DNA of 64,000 bases from Cryptomeria japonica (Eukaryota; Streptophyta; Pinopsida; Cupressales; Cupressaceae). How positions within the stretch are numbered: position 1 is the stretch's first letter; each line of letters begins with the position of its first letter. Under the pieces are notes generated by a model. That model worked only from the letters and a program-made list of their open reading frames with translations, was not told the origin of the DNA and ran no database searches. The stretch spans positions 125,146,640 to 125,210,639 of the forward strand of contig NC_081410.1 of assembly GCF_030272615.1 (NCBI RefSeq), read 5' to 3'. Of the stretch, positions 42,228 to 55,034 are shown in pieces. A program made the position numbers and the translations under genes.

Positions 42228-42734
42228 GGCGGGACTTACACTAGTGGCGAAGGGAACATTTGGTCTCGTCGATAGCCGATGAGGCTATCGGTAAGACATA
42301 CACTGATGTAGTGATGTATCAGAGGGAGTTACATCGATGAGAAAGTCATCGGGGAAGGTCATTCACATCGCCAGAAAAACTTTCTAGTTATCTTGATGCC
42401 CGGTGAAATCATCGAAGAGACATACCTTGAAAAACACTATACCAAGGAATGAAGGAGTAAGTTACACTTATGGCACCAAAGAGAGAAAATAGATCGGGGA
42501 GACCTAAGCCAATGAGTAGTTATTATATCAAATTTTAAAAGTGAGCAAAGTGTTCCTATTTAATGCCCACAACAGGCTCGCACGAAGCAAAAAAATAAAA
42601 TGCTAATCATTCTGAAGTGAACACTGAATGCAATTGATTGAAGTTGCTTAGCTTCAAGTCCTTTTGGTAGGTAGAGTTAATCAGCAGAGATTGGAGCTTT
42701 CAAACTAGGAAGATAAGGGTTTTCAATTGCAGAG
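42228..42734. other. ATCG-rich stretch with hairpin and candidate CACTA-type terminus
   Basis: CGATAGCC-GATGA-GGCTATCG (42270-42290) is a perfect 8-bp stem. Read on the minus strand from 42313 the sequence is CACTACATCAGTGTATGTC, resembling a CACTA transposon end, and ATCGG-type motifs recur nearby as in subterminal regions. No matching opposite terminus was found in the window. From about 42400 on it is the 5' flank of copy C. Confidence 0.35.
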
Positions 42735-44632
42735 ATGGAAGCAACAGGAAGAAAGAAGTCGACGAAAAGTACAAAATCAGAGGCTAAAAGGCCCAAGATG
42801 GGGGAGGATGTCCCTACTACAAAATTGAATCAAGATATGATAGACCAAATGCAAGCACTTGGGCCAAAATCCAGGAGGTCAAAGCAACATTTTTAAGGAA
42901 GGGACCAATTGGAGGATAAGTACAAGAATGTTGGGAACATCTGCACAAAGTTGAGGGGCCATGAGCTATTCCTATTTTATTATTTAAGAAGGAATAAGGA
43001 AATACCCCTTTGCAACCCATGGTCAACTAACTTAGGAAAGCTAATTGTTACTAATGTTTTTGTAAATTTGAAAGTTTTGGAGATCTTGTTTAGAAATTAT
43101 GACTCAGTGGGAATATGTATTTGGGCCCCAGGTAGGGATGCATTCATAAGGTTTTTTGAAGGACTATTAATGAAGAGTTCAATCTGGAGACTGGTTTTGA
43201 CAGGCCACTCTCTTTTGGAGAATTGGAAGAAGAATTCAGGAGAATGGATACTGCATATTTGGGAGGGAAGTTGGTCATTCATAGGAAAGAGCCAGGGATG
43301 CTTACAGAACAAGATGGGTTTCCTTTCAACATTGACCTTTTTAGACACTATTTGCAATATACTTAGATGTCTTGCGAGCAATTGGGAGGTTTGGAGGTTC
43401 CTGATTTAATGAACATTGGACCTATGGTCTTGGCCTCTAATATTCAGATGTATGAACCCAGGCCTTTCAATTATGCTTGAACCTACTTGGTAAATAAACT
43501 ACATGAGGGTTTTCTCAATCTCTAAGAAAATCCAAGCCCTCATTTCAAATTCTATTCACTGTTGATGCACATTGTGTTGTTTTATGGATGATTTCGGGGA
43601 ATGTGGCCCAAAAAACTAATTTTGCATACTAGAAACAAAGAAGGTGAAGAGCAACCACTCTAGTTATGGACTTCTATTTGGGACTCTCATTTCATGAGGT
43701 CCAATTATATTAAATTTTAGGAATGGATAGTTAAGCCTATTTGCAGAATATACGATATCCCATGTGATTATCCTATTTTAGATGAAATCAAAGCTTTTTT
43801 GAGACCAAAAGAATTTGATAACAGAAAGATAGTAGACCATAATTGGGGTGATTGGTTTTTCAACAAAGACTTCACATGCTTTCGAATTTATGGGTTCTAA
43901 GGAACCCCCTATATGTTGCCAAAGTGTGTTCCTGACAGAATTGCCTATTTGGAAATCGTGAGGCAGTTGAGCGTTTCCAATGCGAAACACTTTGGACATT
44001 TGTGTTAGCAATCTTTTCTACCTAGTACTCTTAGTTTTGGGATTTTACAATTGTTTCTACAAGAGCCTATGAAATTATTGATAGAAAGTTGATAGAAGAC
44101 TATAATTTGTTTGAGCACTTTTCGATAAAAAACTATGATCCAGAGGGGTATAATCATTCCTGCAAAAAGAAGCAAAATCTGGGCGATTATCCTCATATTG
44201 GTTTGGAGGCAGAGGATGTATTTAGAAACATGGAGGAAGTGGAATCCTAGGCTATCATCAATGATTTAAACATGCAATTGGAAGAAAGAAGGCAAAAGCT
44301 AAGGGAGATGGACTCTGAGGAAGAAGAAGAAACTGCAGAAAATGAGTCTGAGGATGTTGAGGTTGTTTCCAGGTCAGAAGCAAAGGAAGTAGAACAGACA
44401 CAAAATGAGGATGATCAAATTGTGGCCACATTGCAAATTAACCAAGATGTGGGGTTGGAGGAGCCTACTGATTTTGTGTCCGATGATTTATTTGTTAAAT
44501 TAAAAGAATTTAAAACATTTCTTTATAAATTTCAAGGTAAAAGGCTGAGAGAGTCAATCCCTAATGTGACCCTTGAAATTGAGGCTGAATTGGTAAGGAG
44601 GTTAAGAGCAGATAGATGCATAATTGTCAACA

Positions 44633-45046
44633 ATGGCTCCTAAAAAAGGAAAACAATTATTAGCAGAGGTTGTAATAATAATTTTTCTAGGATGGGATAT
44701 GAGTGCCTCATTTATCTTTGATAGTTTAGTTCATTCTAAAAATAAAGATTTCAAATTGGATATCCAGGGAGTGAATGATGTTTTCATTGGTTCTAGATTT
44801 GACCAAGATGAAGAAGCTTTGTTGTTATGGGCTTTTTACCCACCAAACAAAAGGCAAAAAATATTTGATGTTGACAAGGCATTTGGTCACATGATGAAGT
44901 CAAAAGTTGGTGAGATTGATCCTATTGTCTTTGTAGACATTGGAGTGGATATTTCAAAGTTTAATAGAGCACATGTGGAAAGAGTGGTCCAAGAGAGAGA
45001 TCAATACAAAGCTATGTACGAAGAAGTCCTTAGAAGATGTGGTTAG
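44633..45046 (+). pseudogene. Copy C, FLGWDMS domain piece
   Basis: This is the best-preserved segment of copy C, open for 137 codons from an internal ATG. The phrases FLGWDMSASFIFDSL, EALLLWAFYPPNKR and DISKFNRAHVERV align with LPEWDIEDAVAFDAI, TLVIWALEEGPRKP and DIAKLAHAT in copy B (59084-59446). This defines a third conserved block of the family. The sequence becomes heptad-like at its end. Confidence 0.65.
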
Positions 45047-45136
45047 ACTGTTCCCCTGTTGCCTTCCCCAAACAGCTTAAGATGGAAGAAGAAATGTGAA
45101 GAATTACAACAGGAGAATCAAAGGATTTTTAAATAA

Positions 45137-45679
45137 ATACAAAATGTTAGATATGATACTGCTTCCTTGTTATTAAATAAAAGATTTAATAAATTAAAGG
45201 GTTATCTAGCGGAGTTTTGGACCATTTTCCAAAAGAACATGGACAATATTGTGTCTCACAATAGGATCAAGAACAGTTTGGGTGTGAAGTTACATGAGAA
45301 AACTTTAGAAGGAACAAATGCAAAAGAGATTGATAAAATCAATAGGCTCCTGGCAAAACATGACAAATTTGACGCCCAATTGCAAACAAAATTTGATGAA
45401 TGCAAGGACACAGTTAAACATGGAATTCCTGCATTGGTTGGTCAAAGAGGGGAAATTAAGGATAAAGATAAATGGATTTTTGAATGTCAAAGCCTTCTTA
45501 ATGTTGCCCTTAATGCTGCCTGGATGGATGGGATTGATTTAAAGGAGACCACAACACAAATGGAGTGGCTTGTCACTTTGGAAATCATTGTTCGAGATGT
45601 CATCTTTGATGCAGATACTATCAAATCAGAGAATTATTTGGAGCATATTCAAAAGTGCGGTGAAGTTCTGGGCAGTTAG
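45137..45679 (+). pseudogene. Copy C, C-terminal helical tail
   Basis: Open from about 45137, this encodes a Lys/Glu/Leu-rich helical segment (FNKLKGYLAEFW..., KFDAQLQTKFDECKDTVKHG) and ends at TAG after CGEVLGS. It occupies the same position as the 34188-35213 tail of copy A but shows little direct similarity beyond helical character. Confidence 0.5.
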
Positions 45680-46989
45680 CCCTTGTGTTTAATGATTCAA
45701 ACTGTGGTTCTTTAGGAGATTTTTGTAATATGTTTTCTATGTCAATTATTAGTTAGGTTAGTTAGTTAGTTTGTAATTAGGTTTTAGTTAATTTGAGTCT
45801 TAATGAAAGGGTATGGCCTTTCTATTTCAAACAAAATTCTCATTTATATATATGGAGAATTTCTTGAGAGAAGGGACAGAAGAAAAGTTATTATCATCTT
45901 TTTTAGACATTTTTAATGCAAAACTTTGAGTTTTATTTTTTGAAAATGCTACACTAGTGAAGTATATTATTAGTTGATTCTCTCATGATCTCTATTTTAT
46001 ATGAAGATTAGATGTTTTATTTATCTTTGATGACATATATTTGTTCAATCATTTGATTAGTTCATTGAGATCAATCTATTTTCTTTAGATTGCTTCAATG
46101 TGCTTTCATATGTTTTTATGATTTGAAGTAAATTGAAGTTCGAGTATTAGTGTGGAAGATTGGTTGTCAAGTTCCATTCTGTCATGCTAGCTTTTCAAAG
46201 AAAAGTTAAAAACAACAAGACTAACTGTAACCTTTTACTTTGGTTATAACTCATATAGATGCCCTTGAAGTGATAGTCTTGTTCAAGAGAAAGTTAAAAC
46301 TATCTCCTAGGTTATACATAGAATCAATTAATTGAATCAATAAGAAGTCGATAAGGGGTGAAGGCACTAGTCTGATTATGATTTTGAAGTGGTTAATTAA
46401 GTATTTCCAAAAGTAAGATTTATATTTACAATTTATCAATAAATCAATTTATGTTTCAAGGCAGTTGTATGCAAGTAAATAATTCATAATTTACAACACT
46501 TGTTTGATTGTGATAAGAAGTATAATTTGATAAATATCTGGATTTATTTTCCATCTGGAGAAGATCATGAATTTTTAAATTCGCTATAGAAAAGCCTTAG
46601 GTTCAAGGTATAGGTTCACTTGCCTAGGTCTAGCGAAGCCTGAAGTACAGGGGAACTTGATCAAAGTGATTGTTCCTATTTGTTGGCCAGAGCTGATTTG
46701 AAACCACTAAGAGAAGTAGCAAAACGCTTTGGTTTCCAATATGTGGTTTTGGGGACCAACAAAACCTTTATTTATAATATTTATTCAATTATTTTTGGAT
46801 ATTTAATAACAAAAAAATTGAAAGAGAAATATTACAAATTTCCTTTCTTAATTATTTTTTAATGTATTTAATCAATGTTTATAGTCTATGACCTAATAGA
46901 ATCCACAACATAAGGGATGTAAGAAATTGATCTATCAGAAAAAGAGCTCACTTTAAACTTGCACTCTCATTTGAATTGGACTATTGTAA
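45680..46989. other. AT-rich non-coding stretch downstream of copy C
   Basis: It begins with a possible 3' UTR (short TTAGT(T) repeats at 45750-45790). Nothing else is recognised. Confidence 0.5.
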
Positions 46990-47438
46990 TTGTCATATGA
47001 CCATTGTTCTCACAAGAGTTATTTCCCATTTCTATGTCACCTTTTTCTCTCATTCATACCCACTCTATGTCTAACTCGTTATCTCCACCTCCTCCTCTCT
47101 ATCTATATATCTACATCTCTACATTTCTTTCTTATTAACTCCATGAATCTTGCTCTATATTTTTCTCTCTCTCTATTGTCTCATTCTCTCTTTTCTATCT
47201 CTTTGTATCCATATATCTTTGGCTTTGTCTACCTCTCTCTATCTATCTATATCTTCGTTTATATCACTCCCTCTCTCTAAAGAATTAACTTCATCTCTCC
47301 CTCCATCTCTCCTACTCTATATCTTTATCTCTATTTATCTCTCTCTTCCCTTACTCTATATCTTTATTATCTCTACCTCTCTCTTTTGTTTGGTCCATCT
47401 ATCATGCTGTATATCTCTTTCTCTCCATCTCTTTCTGA

Positions 47439-47484
<46 letters not shown>

Positions 47485-48072
47485 CATTCGTTTTTATCTC
47501 TCTTTATCTCACTCTATCTATATCACTTCCTTTGCCTCTCTCATTCACTCTATTTTTTCTTCCGTCTCTTGTACTTTGTATCTTTATCACTCTATCTCTA
47601 TTTCTCTCTCTATCTCCTTCTCACTCCTCTCTCTATCTCTTTCTATCCATATCTTTATCTGTCTTTATCTCTCTATCTCTTCCTATCTCTCTATATCTCT
47701 CCCTCTCCCTATCCATCTTCCTCTCTATATATTGATCTATCTCCCCCTCTCCTCTTCTCCCCTTCTCTCCCCTTCCTCTATCTATCTATCTCCTTATATC
47801 TCACCATCTATATTCTCTATCTCTCCCTCTCACATTTCCTTCATATCTCTCGCTTCCACTATATCTCTCTAGCTCCCTATCTCTCTCTATCTTTATCTCC
47901 CCATATATCTCTCCCTATATGTCCATCTATTTTTATCTCTCCCCCACTTTGTATATCTATATGTATTTGTCTCTTTCTATCTATCCCTCTATCCTCCATC
48001 TCAACCTTTATCTTCTCACCCCATCTCTCTCTCACTCTTCCCAAATCTATTTCTCCATCTCTATCTCTATTG
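46990..48072. repeat. Pyrimidine-rich simple-sequence region (CT)n/(TATC)n, about 1.08 kb
   Basis: The plus strand is dominated by CTCT, TATC, TATA and CCCT words. A pure (TC)n run of about 41 bp lies at 47442-47482. Long open frames across it are an artefact of composition. The strand asymmetry (very few G) is extreme. Confidence 0.93.
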
Positions 48073-50499
48073 CAAACATAAGATGAGCCTGATTATCATT
48101 TTCAATCATCTTTGGATCCCTACAAGTGGATCCATAGATTTAAAATTATCGCTTCTCCATTGAAACCTTTGTTGCACAAGCAACATCATTTGTTGAAGGG
48201 CCCACTAATTAACCTCATTTACTACACACATGTATGCAAAGCAATAGATCAAAAATATTTCTAATTAACCTTCAAAACCTTTTTAACGTACCCATTGCAC
48301 ACTAAAAGTGAAATTACTATTCTTATATAGATCTGATTTGAATGGCTTTGCACCTCATGAAAGTTCATTCTTTTGCAAATTGACTATGTTGTATTCCCCA
48401 GTATTCACTTACGATTATTACTCTTGATTGTTATATATGATGATTAACTTTTAATGATTGTGCTGAGTTACGACCATATCAAACTTAGTTGTTTTGATAG
48501 TTTGTATATAAACTATTTTAAATTTGAACTCTTGAACATTTTGTATTCATTATATGATAGAGTTAACCAGTAATAAAATTTGGTCATTATGCCTACTTGA
48601 TAAAGTAGAAGTTAATTGGGCCAATACGCACAAGATGAATAATTTAATAATAATTACGTACCTATATGGATCTCTCATATCTCACTTGTTATGTTGTAGG
48701 TTGTTATTATGATGCATTCCATCTTTATGTCATATAATATTATGAACTGAGATATAGCGCATTTAAAACGATAGCCCACATGTGCACTTATTTCATCATG
48801 ACAATTATGTTGATCATGGTAATCTATCATATTGTGACGTATAACACATCTCTAATACTCCATGCTACTAATGGTTAAGATATCATCATTTGGATATTGA
48901 TCATCCAACCCACCAACAATTATGAGAATTAATATCGGTTACTAGACTTGAATGACATTAGAGACACATTATGAGCACTACATAATATATTTGTGAATTT
49001 TTTATTCACTTATAATCGATTTATTCACGTATTATGACCTTAATTATAAAAGGGTGTATCCAAATTGATATATTTATACTTGTATATCCAATATTAATGA
49101 AATGAGATATATACTTCACTCATAGATTTGTTGATCCATAATCAACATGAAAATTATGCTAGACACTTCATTAACATGAAGTTTTTTCTATACATACTTA
49201 AAATATGACATTTCACATGTGGATAATTAACCACACCCACAATGCAATTAAGAACATGGAATGCACAATTATTATGAACTTGTTTGAAGCCAATGCTTCT
49301 ATACTCATAATATGTTAGAAAACTTACAAGTAAATAATGTAGAAGTGTCGGGTAAAACTTGGCTAATGCGTGGGTAGAGTTTGTGAATTCTAATGGCTGG
49401 CAGCATGCGGTTACTCAGCTCCTACATGTGGACTTTTATTTTATTTGGCTATGGGTTCTACAAGTTTATGTTTGATTGGAATTTTTAGGGCATTGATTAT
49501 TAAGTATAACGTTTTTATCTGTCGGTTGTTTGTGTTCGCAGTTTCAGGGCACTTAAAATTTTCGCGTTAACTTGGTCGGTTGTTCGTGTTTGCATTTTTC
49601 AAGGCACTTAAGATTTTCACGGTAACTTGGTATGCAATGTTGTCTACAATCTTGCACTTTCTAATGGTTATATGCATTCCTACATTCCTTGATTTCAGTA
49701 GCTACTCTTTGCATTTTACATAGAGGGTATTTGTGGTGTAACACTTTTAAAAGTTTGCTTCCGTGAGATCATCTTTTGTTTGTTCTTGCATTTTGGTGTT
49801 GTATAAAATTGATTAAAAATAGGTGCCTCGAGAAGGATATCTCTCAACATATTTTATATATATTAAATTAAAAATTAAGACATATAGGCTAGTAATATTA
49901 CAATCAGAGTATATAGAATTTTTTTAATAATATTATTAAAATTCAATAATACTGTAATATAATAACAATGATAAGATAATAAAATAATAATATGGACTTA
50001 TATTTTATTAAAATTTGTAAAAAATATTAATCATATAATTTTTTCCTTAATTTAATTTTTTTTATTATATAAAATAATTTATTAATTAAAAATTTATTTA
50101 ATCTTACTTTCAAAAAATTACCACATTAATTAATATTTTTAATAGTCATGTCAATTTTATAAAATATTTGCTTTGTTTCCCCTAGACACTCATTTGTTAG
50201 TTCGTTATATAGTTTTTAGTTCAAGAGTTTGTAAATTATTTTGAAAGGGGTAGTTGCAAAAATAATTTCTCTTCAGTAAAAGAATTCTTACTAAGCTACT
50301 ATCTTCAATTGAAACACGATGTGGACAAAATCCTAGAATTTAATATTAAGTTTATGACCTTGATTATATTCTAAGTTTCTAGCATGTAAGATCTATGCCA
50401 AACAAAATAATGCAACCAAAATTTCAGGCTTTAGAGTAGTAACTCAGTTAAATTTGGGGTTAAAATTATCATTAGAGTTAATATTGAAAATAATATAAT
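48073..50499. other. AT-rich non-coding stretch
   Basis: No gene or known element is recognised. One tandem duplication lies at 49521-49629. The last ~600 bp before the LINE are extremely AT-rich. Confidence 0.5.
49521..49629. repeat. 54-bp tandem duplication
   Basis: The units GTCGGTTGTTTGTGTTCGCA... (49521-49574) and GTCGGTTGTTCGTGTTTGCA... (49575-49629) share GGGCACTTAA and TAACTTG with several substitutions. Confidence 0.85.
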
Positions 50500-53287
50500 A
50501 TAAAAAATACATTAATAAACTAAGGCAATCTCGGTTAGGCTTTCCAAGCTCATTCCAATGATAATATCCATTGAACAAGGTCATTTTGTCCTTGGGAAAG
50601 AAACTAAAGAGGGTGCTATTGTGACGCCTAAGGTTCTCCACTCCATCTCAACTTAGAAAATTCTAGCTATGATTCTCAAATTGGATATGATGAAATCTTA
50701 TGATAGAGTAGACTAGAATTCTTTAATATTTATTTTGAACAAATTTCATTTTGGGGGCAAGTGGGTTAAATGGGTTCATGCCTACATTTCCTCTGCTAGG
50801 TTTTCAATGCTCTTAAATGGTTCTCCTTGTGGATTCGTTTCCTCCTATCAAGGTGTTCCCTTGTTACCCTTTTTATTCATTATTATGGTTGAGGGTTTTA
50901 GTCAAGTAATTCATTCAACCAGATCTTTTGGTCTTTAGAAAGGAATTAAAATTCCCAACATCCCAGACCCTCATTCTAACTATATTTTTGCGGATGATAC
51001 GTTGCTCTTTAGTTATGATTCTATGGCGGAGGCCAAGACCATTAAAAAGATCATTTCTAAATATTCTACTTTTTCGAGTCAAAAGGTTAATAGTTCTAAA
51101 TATAAGATTTTATTTCTTAATATTTCTCCTTTAGTTCAAAATAGTTTGACTCAGTTTTGGGGTTATGAAGTGGGCAGTTTCCCTTGTAAGTATCTAGGAA
51201 TCCCCTTTTTTGTTGGTTCAGAGAGACAAAATTTTTGGGATTAGGTGGTCTCCTCGGTGACAACTAGAATTTTTTCTTGGAATCATAAGTGGCTTACTTT
51301 AACTAGTAAAATTTTATTAATCAAATTGGTTTTGAATGTTGTTCCTATTTGTTTGATGTTTGTTTTGAAGGCTCCCAAAAAGTCAATTGTTCAATTGCAG
51401 TCCACCTTGAGGTCTTTTTGTGGAATAATAACCAAGGGGATAAGACAAAAATCCCATTGTTAGCTTGGGATAAGGTTTGTCTTCCTAAAGATATGGAGGG
51501 GGGGGGGGCTGGTATTAGGGATCTAGATAAGCAGAATGGAGCCTTGGGGGTGAAACTGGTATGGAAATTATATAAAGAACCTTTCTAGTAAATGAGCCTC
51601 TATAATGTTTGCAAAATATTTGGGCAATTGTCATAGGTAGAGGATTTTTATTGCTTCCTCTCTCCCTCAGGGTTCTTCTATTTGGAACATCATGGTTAAG
51701 TGCATATTGGTTATTCTTCCACATTTGTCTTGGGTGATTCATAATGGTGGTAAGGCCAAGTTTTGGGATGAAGTTTGGAATGGTCATGTTACTATGTTTA
51801 ATTTTCAGAATTGCTGCCCACTAATAAATATTTTAAAATCTTTATGGGGCATACATGTTGCTACTTACTTTTATCTTGATGTCTCTGGACCATACCCTAT
51901 GGGTCATTGGAATTCCATTGATTCTATTCCTATGGACCAAGAATTAAAACCTTCTTATGTGGAGGAGATTAATAAGAGACCACTTATTTATCAAAATCTA
52001 GAAGATGAATCAATTTGGACTAATAATAAATCTAGTTCATATTCGATTTAGGATGGTTATAGGTCTTTGTATGCTCCCTCCCCAGGTTTATCTTGGCCAT
52101 CCAAGCTATTTTGGTATGTATCTTGTCTTCCTCAAGCTGGGGCTTTTGCTTTGTTGCCTGTTCAAGATATAGTACTTACTAGTATGAGATTGGATAGGCT
52201 TGGTATTATGGCAGTTTCTCTTTGTGTGTTTTGTGGCTATTTTATGGAGACTTTTGATCACATGTTTGTTCATTATCCCTTTGCATCAGATTGCTAGTAT
52301 TGGCTCTTTAATAAGCTTGGTTGGTCTTCTATTTTTTGCCTTGATTTGTTGTCTCAATTTAAGTCTTGGCCATCACTATATTCTTCTTCTTTTTATGTGT
52401 GTCTTTGGATAGTAGCTTCCTCTATTCTTATTTGGAACATTTGGTTGGAAAGGAATAATAGATTCTTTAAGAAGATAGTCTCACCTTTATCTGATGTGTT
52501 GATTAGAGTGGAGATCTGTGATATCCTATATTTATAAGAACTTGGAATATCTATGTTCTTTCTCTCACTGGGATAATTGGATTACTAGGCAGTGGCATGG
52601 CCTTAAAGTCCTACCTTCCCATATCTCTATATCCAAAAAGATTGCCTTTGCTATTAGAAGGAAAACTATAAAATGGATTCCTCCCCCTCAAATCTAAATT
52701 AAAATAAATTTATGTTGGTGCCTCTAGAGGCAACCCTGGCAAGTCGGGTATTGGGGTGGTTATTTTGGATCACGATTCAAATATTATTAAGGAAACTTGC
52801 AAAGGTATTGGTGTTGGGACTAAGTATAGTGCTGAATTTCAAGCTTTATCTTTTGGTCTGGACTTGGCTATTTCTCTTAATATTAGGGATATTATAATTT
52901 AAGGAGATTCTATGGTTACTTTTCATGCCATTATTAACAAGAGATGCATGTCTTGGCAGCTTCAATACCTGTTCGATCGAAGTCCTTTGCAATTACAGTT
53001 TTTTAATTCTTATATTATCTCTTATTGTTATAGGGAAATTAATGGTATAGTTGACTCTTTGGCCAATAAAGCAATTGATGAGCAAATTACATATTTGGAA
53101 GTGACACCTGTTGATATTCCCTCCCTACTCGAATAAGTGTTGTATTAAATTTGTGATGTACTTGGCACTTGTCATGAGATCAAGCATGTTCTTTGCTTGA
53201 TATTGGGAGGAGTGCCTTGCTAGCACTTTCATCATGTTGATTGGATTGGCACTCTCCTTGAGGATTGTTTTTGATAAAGATAAATAG
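50500..53287 (+). pseudogene. LINE (L1-type) ORF2 fragment: reverse transcriptase, zinc-binding domain, RNase H
   Basis: RT blocks are readable with stops: PMIISIEQGHFVLGKE (50543 onward), LKLDMMKSYDRVD, SYQGVPL, the catalytic FADD (50987-50998), and KYLGIPFFVG. The thumb region, a zf-RVT-like Cys/His stretch (52200-52290) and RNase H (to 53136; GDSMVTFH ... SLANKAID) follow. FADD is the usual plant L1 variant of YADD. The endonuclease and ORF1 are missing on the left, so the copy is 5'-truncated. About 150 bp of 3' UTR follow the stop. Confidence 0.9.
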
Positions 53288-53639
53288 GTTTTACAAGGAC
53301 CTGAAACCTAGAGTATTACAGACCAAGGCCAGTAGCCAACTAGACCGAAAAACTAAGCCAAATAGGGGACAAACCCCACATAGGCCGAAATCCAAAAAAT
53401 AAAAACAACATAACCAAAAAACAAGGCAAAGCACTCAACTAAGAGAGTGCATCACTTCAGTATTTTTCTGAATAATCCTCTTATTAATTTTCTCGAAATC
53501 CTCCATGATGAATCTGGAGGTTTCCTGGTCCTAGCTTTGGCTTCTGGTTCTAGTACAAGGACTCGAGATAGTCTTCCCACCAGCAACACTTTGTCCACCA
53601 TCCGATGTAATCTTTTTCTACTTTTCCCCTAAGGGAGGG

Positions 53640-55034
53640 TCACAAGCAATGGTCTCGTTCTATAATCACTCATCATGGAATTATTTTTTTCCAATCCATC
53701 AACACTATTGTTCATCGCCTGCCTACTGATTTAAACCAGATTGTTCAGGTTTTCCTTGATCTCACTCACATCCTCTTCTAGCATATCAATTCTGCACTCT
53801 TGGTCAACCTTCATAGTTTCCACATCGTGAGAAATTTTTAAGATCATACTCATGATCTTCTCAGTTATATTGCGCCTAGGGGATTTCGTGAAAGTGTCAA
53901 CAATTCCTTTAATCTCATCTTTTAGGGATCCAATTTCCTTCTCCACCCACTTCCAGTAGTTCTCCTAACTTCTAGTAGCCTCCAATAGCAGATTTACCAT
54001 CACCCTCTCCTCCTTTATCTGGCCTTTATTTTCCTTATTCGCAAACCCTTGTTTCTCATTATCCACATTGATCGGGATGTCCAGCCTAGTCTCGTGGTCT
54101 AGGACTTTGGACCCACTAGATTTGGATAATTTCATTTTCTTTTTGGTGTGTGGCTCCAGGTCTTGCATTTTTCTGCTGCTAGATTTGAACTTCCTTGTTG
54201 CCTACCTTGGAGGATTGATTTTATTGCTACTGTTAGTTCTCAGGGTCACCATAAGCTCCCCTTCTTTCTTTGGTCTATAATCAGGGTCCTCCATATCCTT
54301 GATATCACGTCAATCCATGGTAGTACCACTGTCATCCTCATCCATGTTCGTATCAAAAACCAACTACACATTAGGGTTAGAGGAGGAAATGTGGGTTTTA
54401 TCCTTGGGGGAGGGTTTCACTTCATGAGCTTGGGCGTATTCCATAATCAACAAGATAAGCCCTTCATGAATCATAGGGTTATCCTAGTTTTCAAAATGTT
54501 TAACTAAACTATTCTCCAAGGATGAAACCAAATAAAGGGAATTGGAAATAAATCTACCATGCCTAAAATGGTTTAAGATAGTAAAATGATGTGAGAAAAT
54601 GCTAGCATATCTACCATGCAGGGTGATGTACCTCATGATGAATTTTGCCATATCAGCGCAGAGGGAAATTTGCTCTTTCCTGTTATAGCCACCGTCCACC
54701 ATTTTCCTTACCATTTGTCTTTCCTTTTCCTTATCATAAAAGGCAGTAATAGCCTCCTCACCTGACTTCGTATCTCTATAGAATTTTTTGCCTTTCATAT
54801 CCAAACCAGTAACAGTGGCAACTAGGTTTTCGTCGACTTGAAACTCCGCACCAAAGGCAGTCAACACACCCTTATTCCAACCTTTAACAAAGCTTCCATA
54901 ACATTGGCAAAATGACCATGCAGTCTCTCCAAAAAGGGCTCCATCCCACCATCAAAAATATCCTCCCAATCCTCCTTATTCTTCTGCAACTTATCATAGG
55001 TTGTGGGTTCACACCTATTCTTTTCACCTCCCAT
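53640..55034 (-). pseudogene. Antisense coiled-coil ORF family, copy B (full length, broken)
   Basis: The minus-strand ATG at 55034-55032 opens MGGEKNRCEPTTYDKLQ. After a one-base frameshift near 54865 it continues with AFGAEFQVDENLVATVTGLD, KKFYRDTKSGEEAI, MRYITLHGRYASIFSHHF and LNHFRHG. It then runs through an acidic segment, a Lys/Ser-rich basic stretch (KKKMKLSKSSGSK) and a coiled coil (DVETMKVDQECRIDMLEEDV) to about 53640. About four nonsense codons interrupt it. The length is about 460 codons. The product is not recognised; Gag/ORF1-like organisation (globular, basic, coiled coil) is a guess. It lies tail-to-tail with the LINE. Confidence 0.6.

Larger units (their letters stand above)
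42735..45679 (+). pseudogene. Unknown large plant protein family, copy C (divergent, most nearly full length)
   Basis: ATG 42735 begins a Lys/Arg-rich, NLS-like N-terminus. Frame 1 runs to about 43165 (block NLGKLIVTNVF). A frameshift near 43170 leads to the frame holding LLMHIVLF (43560), AFLRPKEF (43790), DHNWGDWF (43840) and RIYGF (43880), which align with copies A and B. An acidic linker follows (44272-44640, Glu/Asp-rich with LKEFKTFLYKFQGKRLRE), then a domain starting MAPKKGKQ (44633) and a helical tail (45137-45679). There are a few stops and two or three frameshifts over about 980 codons. It is clearly diverged from A and B, so the family is old and multi-copy. Function unknown. Confidence 0.7.

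Noticed and set aside
47150-48081. Long open frames (over 200 codons) of Ser/Leu/Ile/Tyr-only protein
   Set aside because: They lie wholly in the (CT)n/(TATC)n tract; the open frame follows from lack of G and not from coding.
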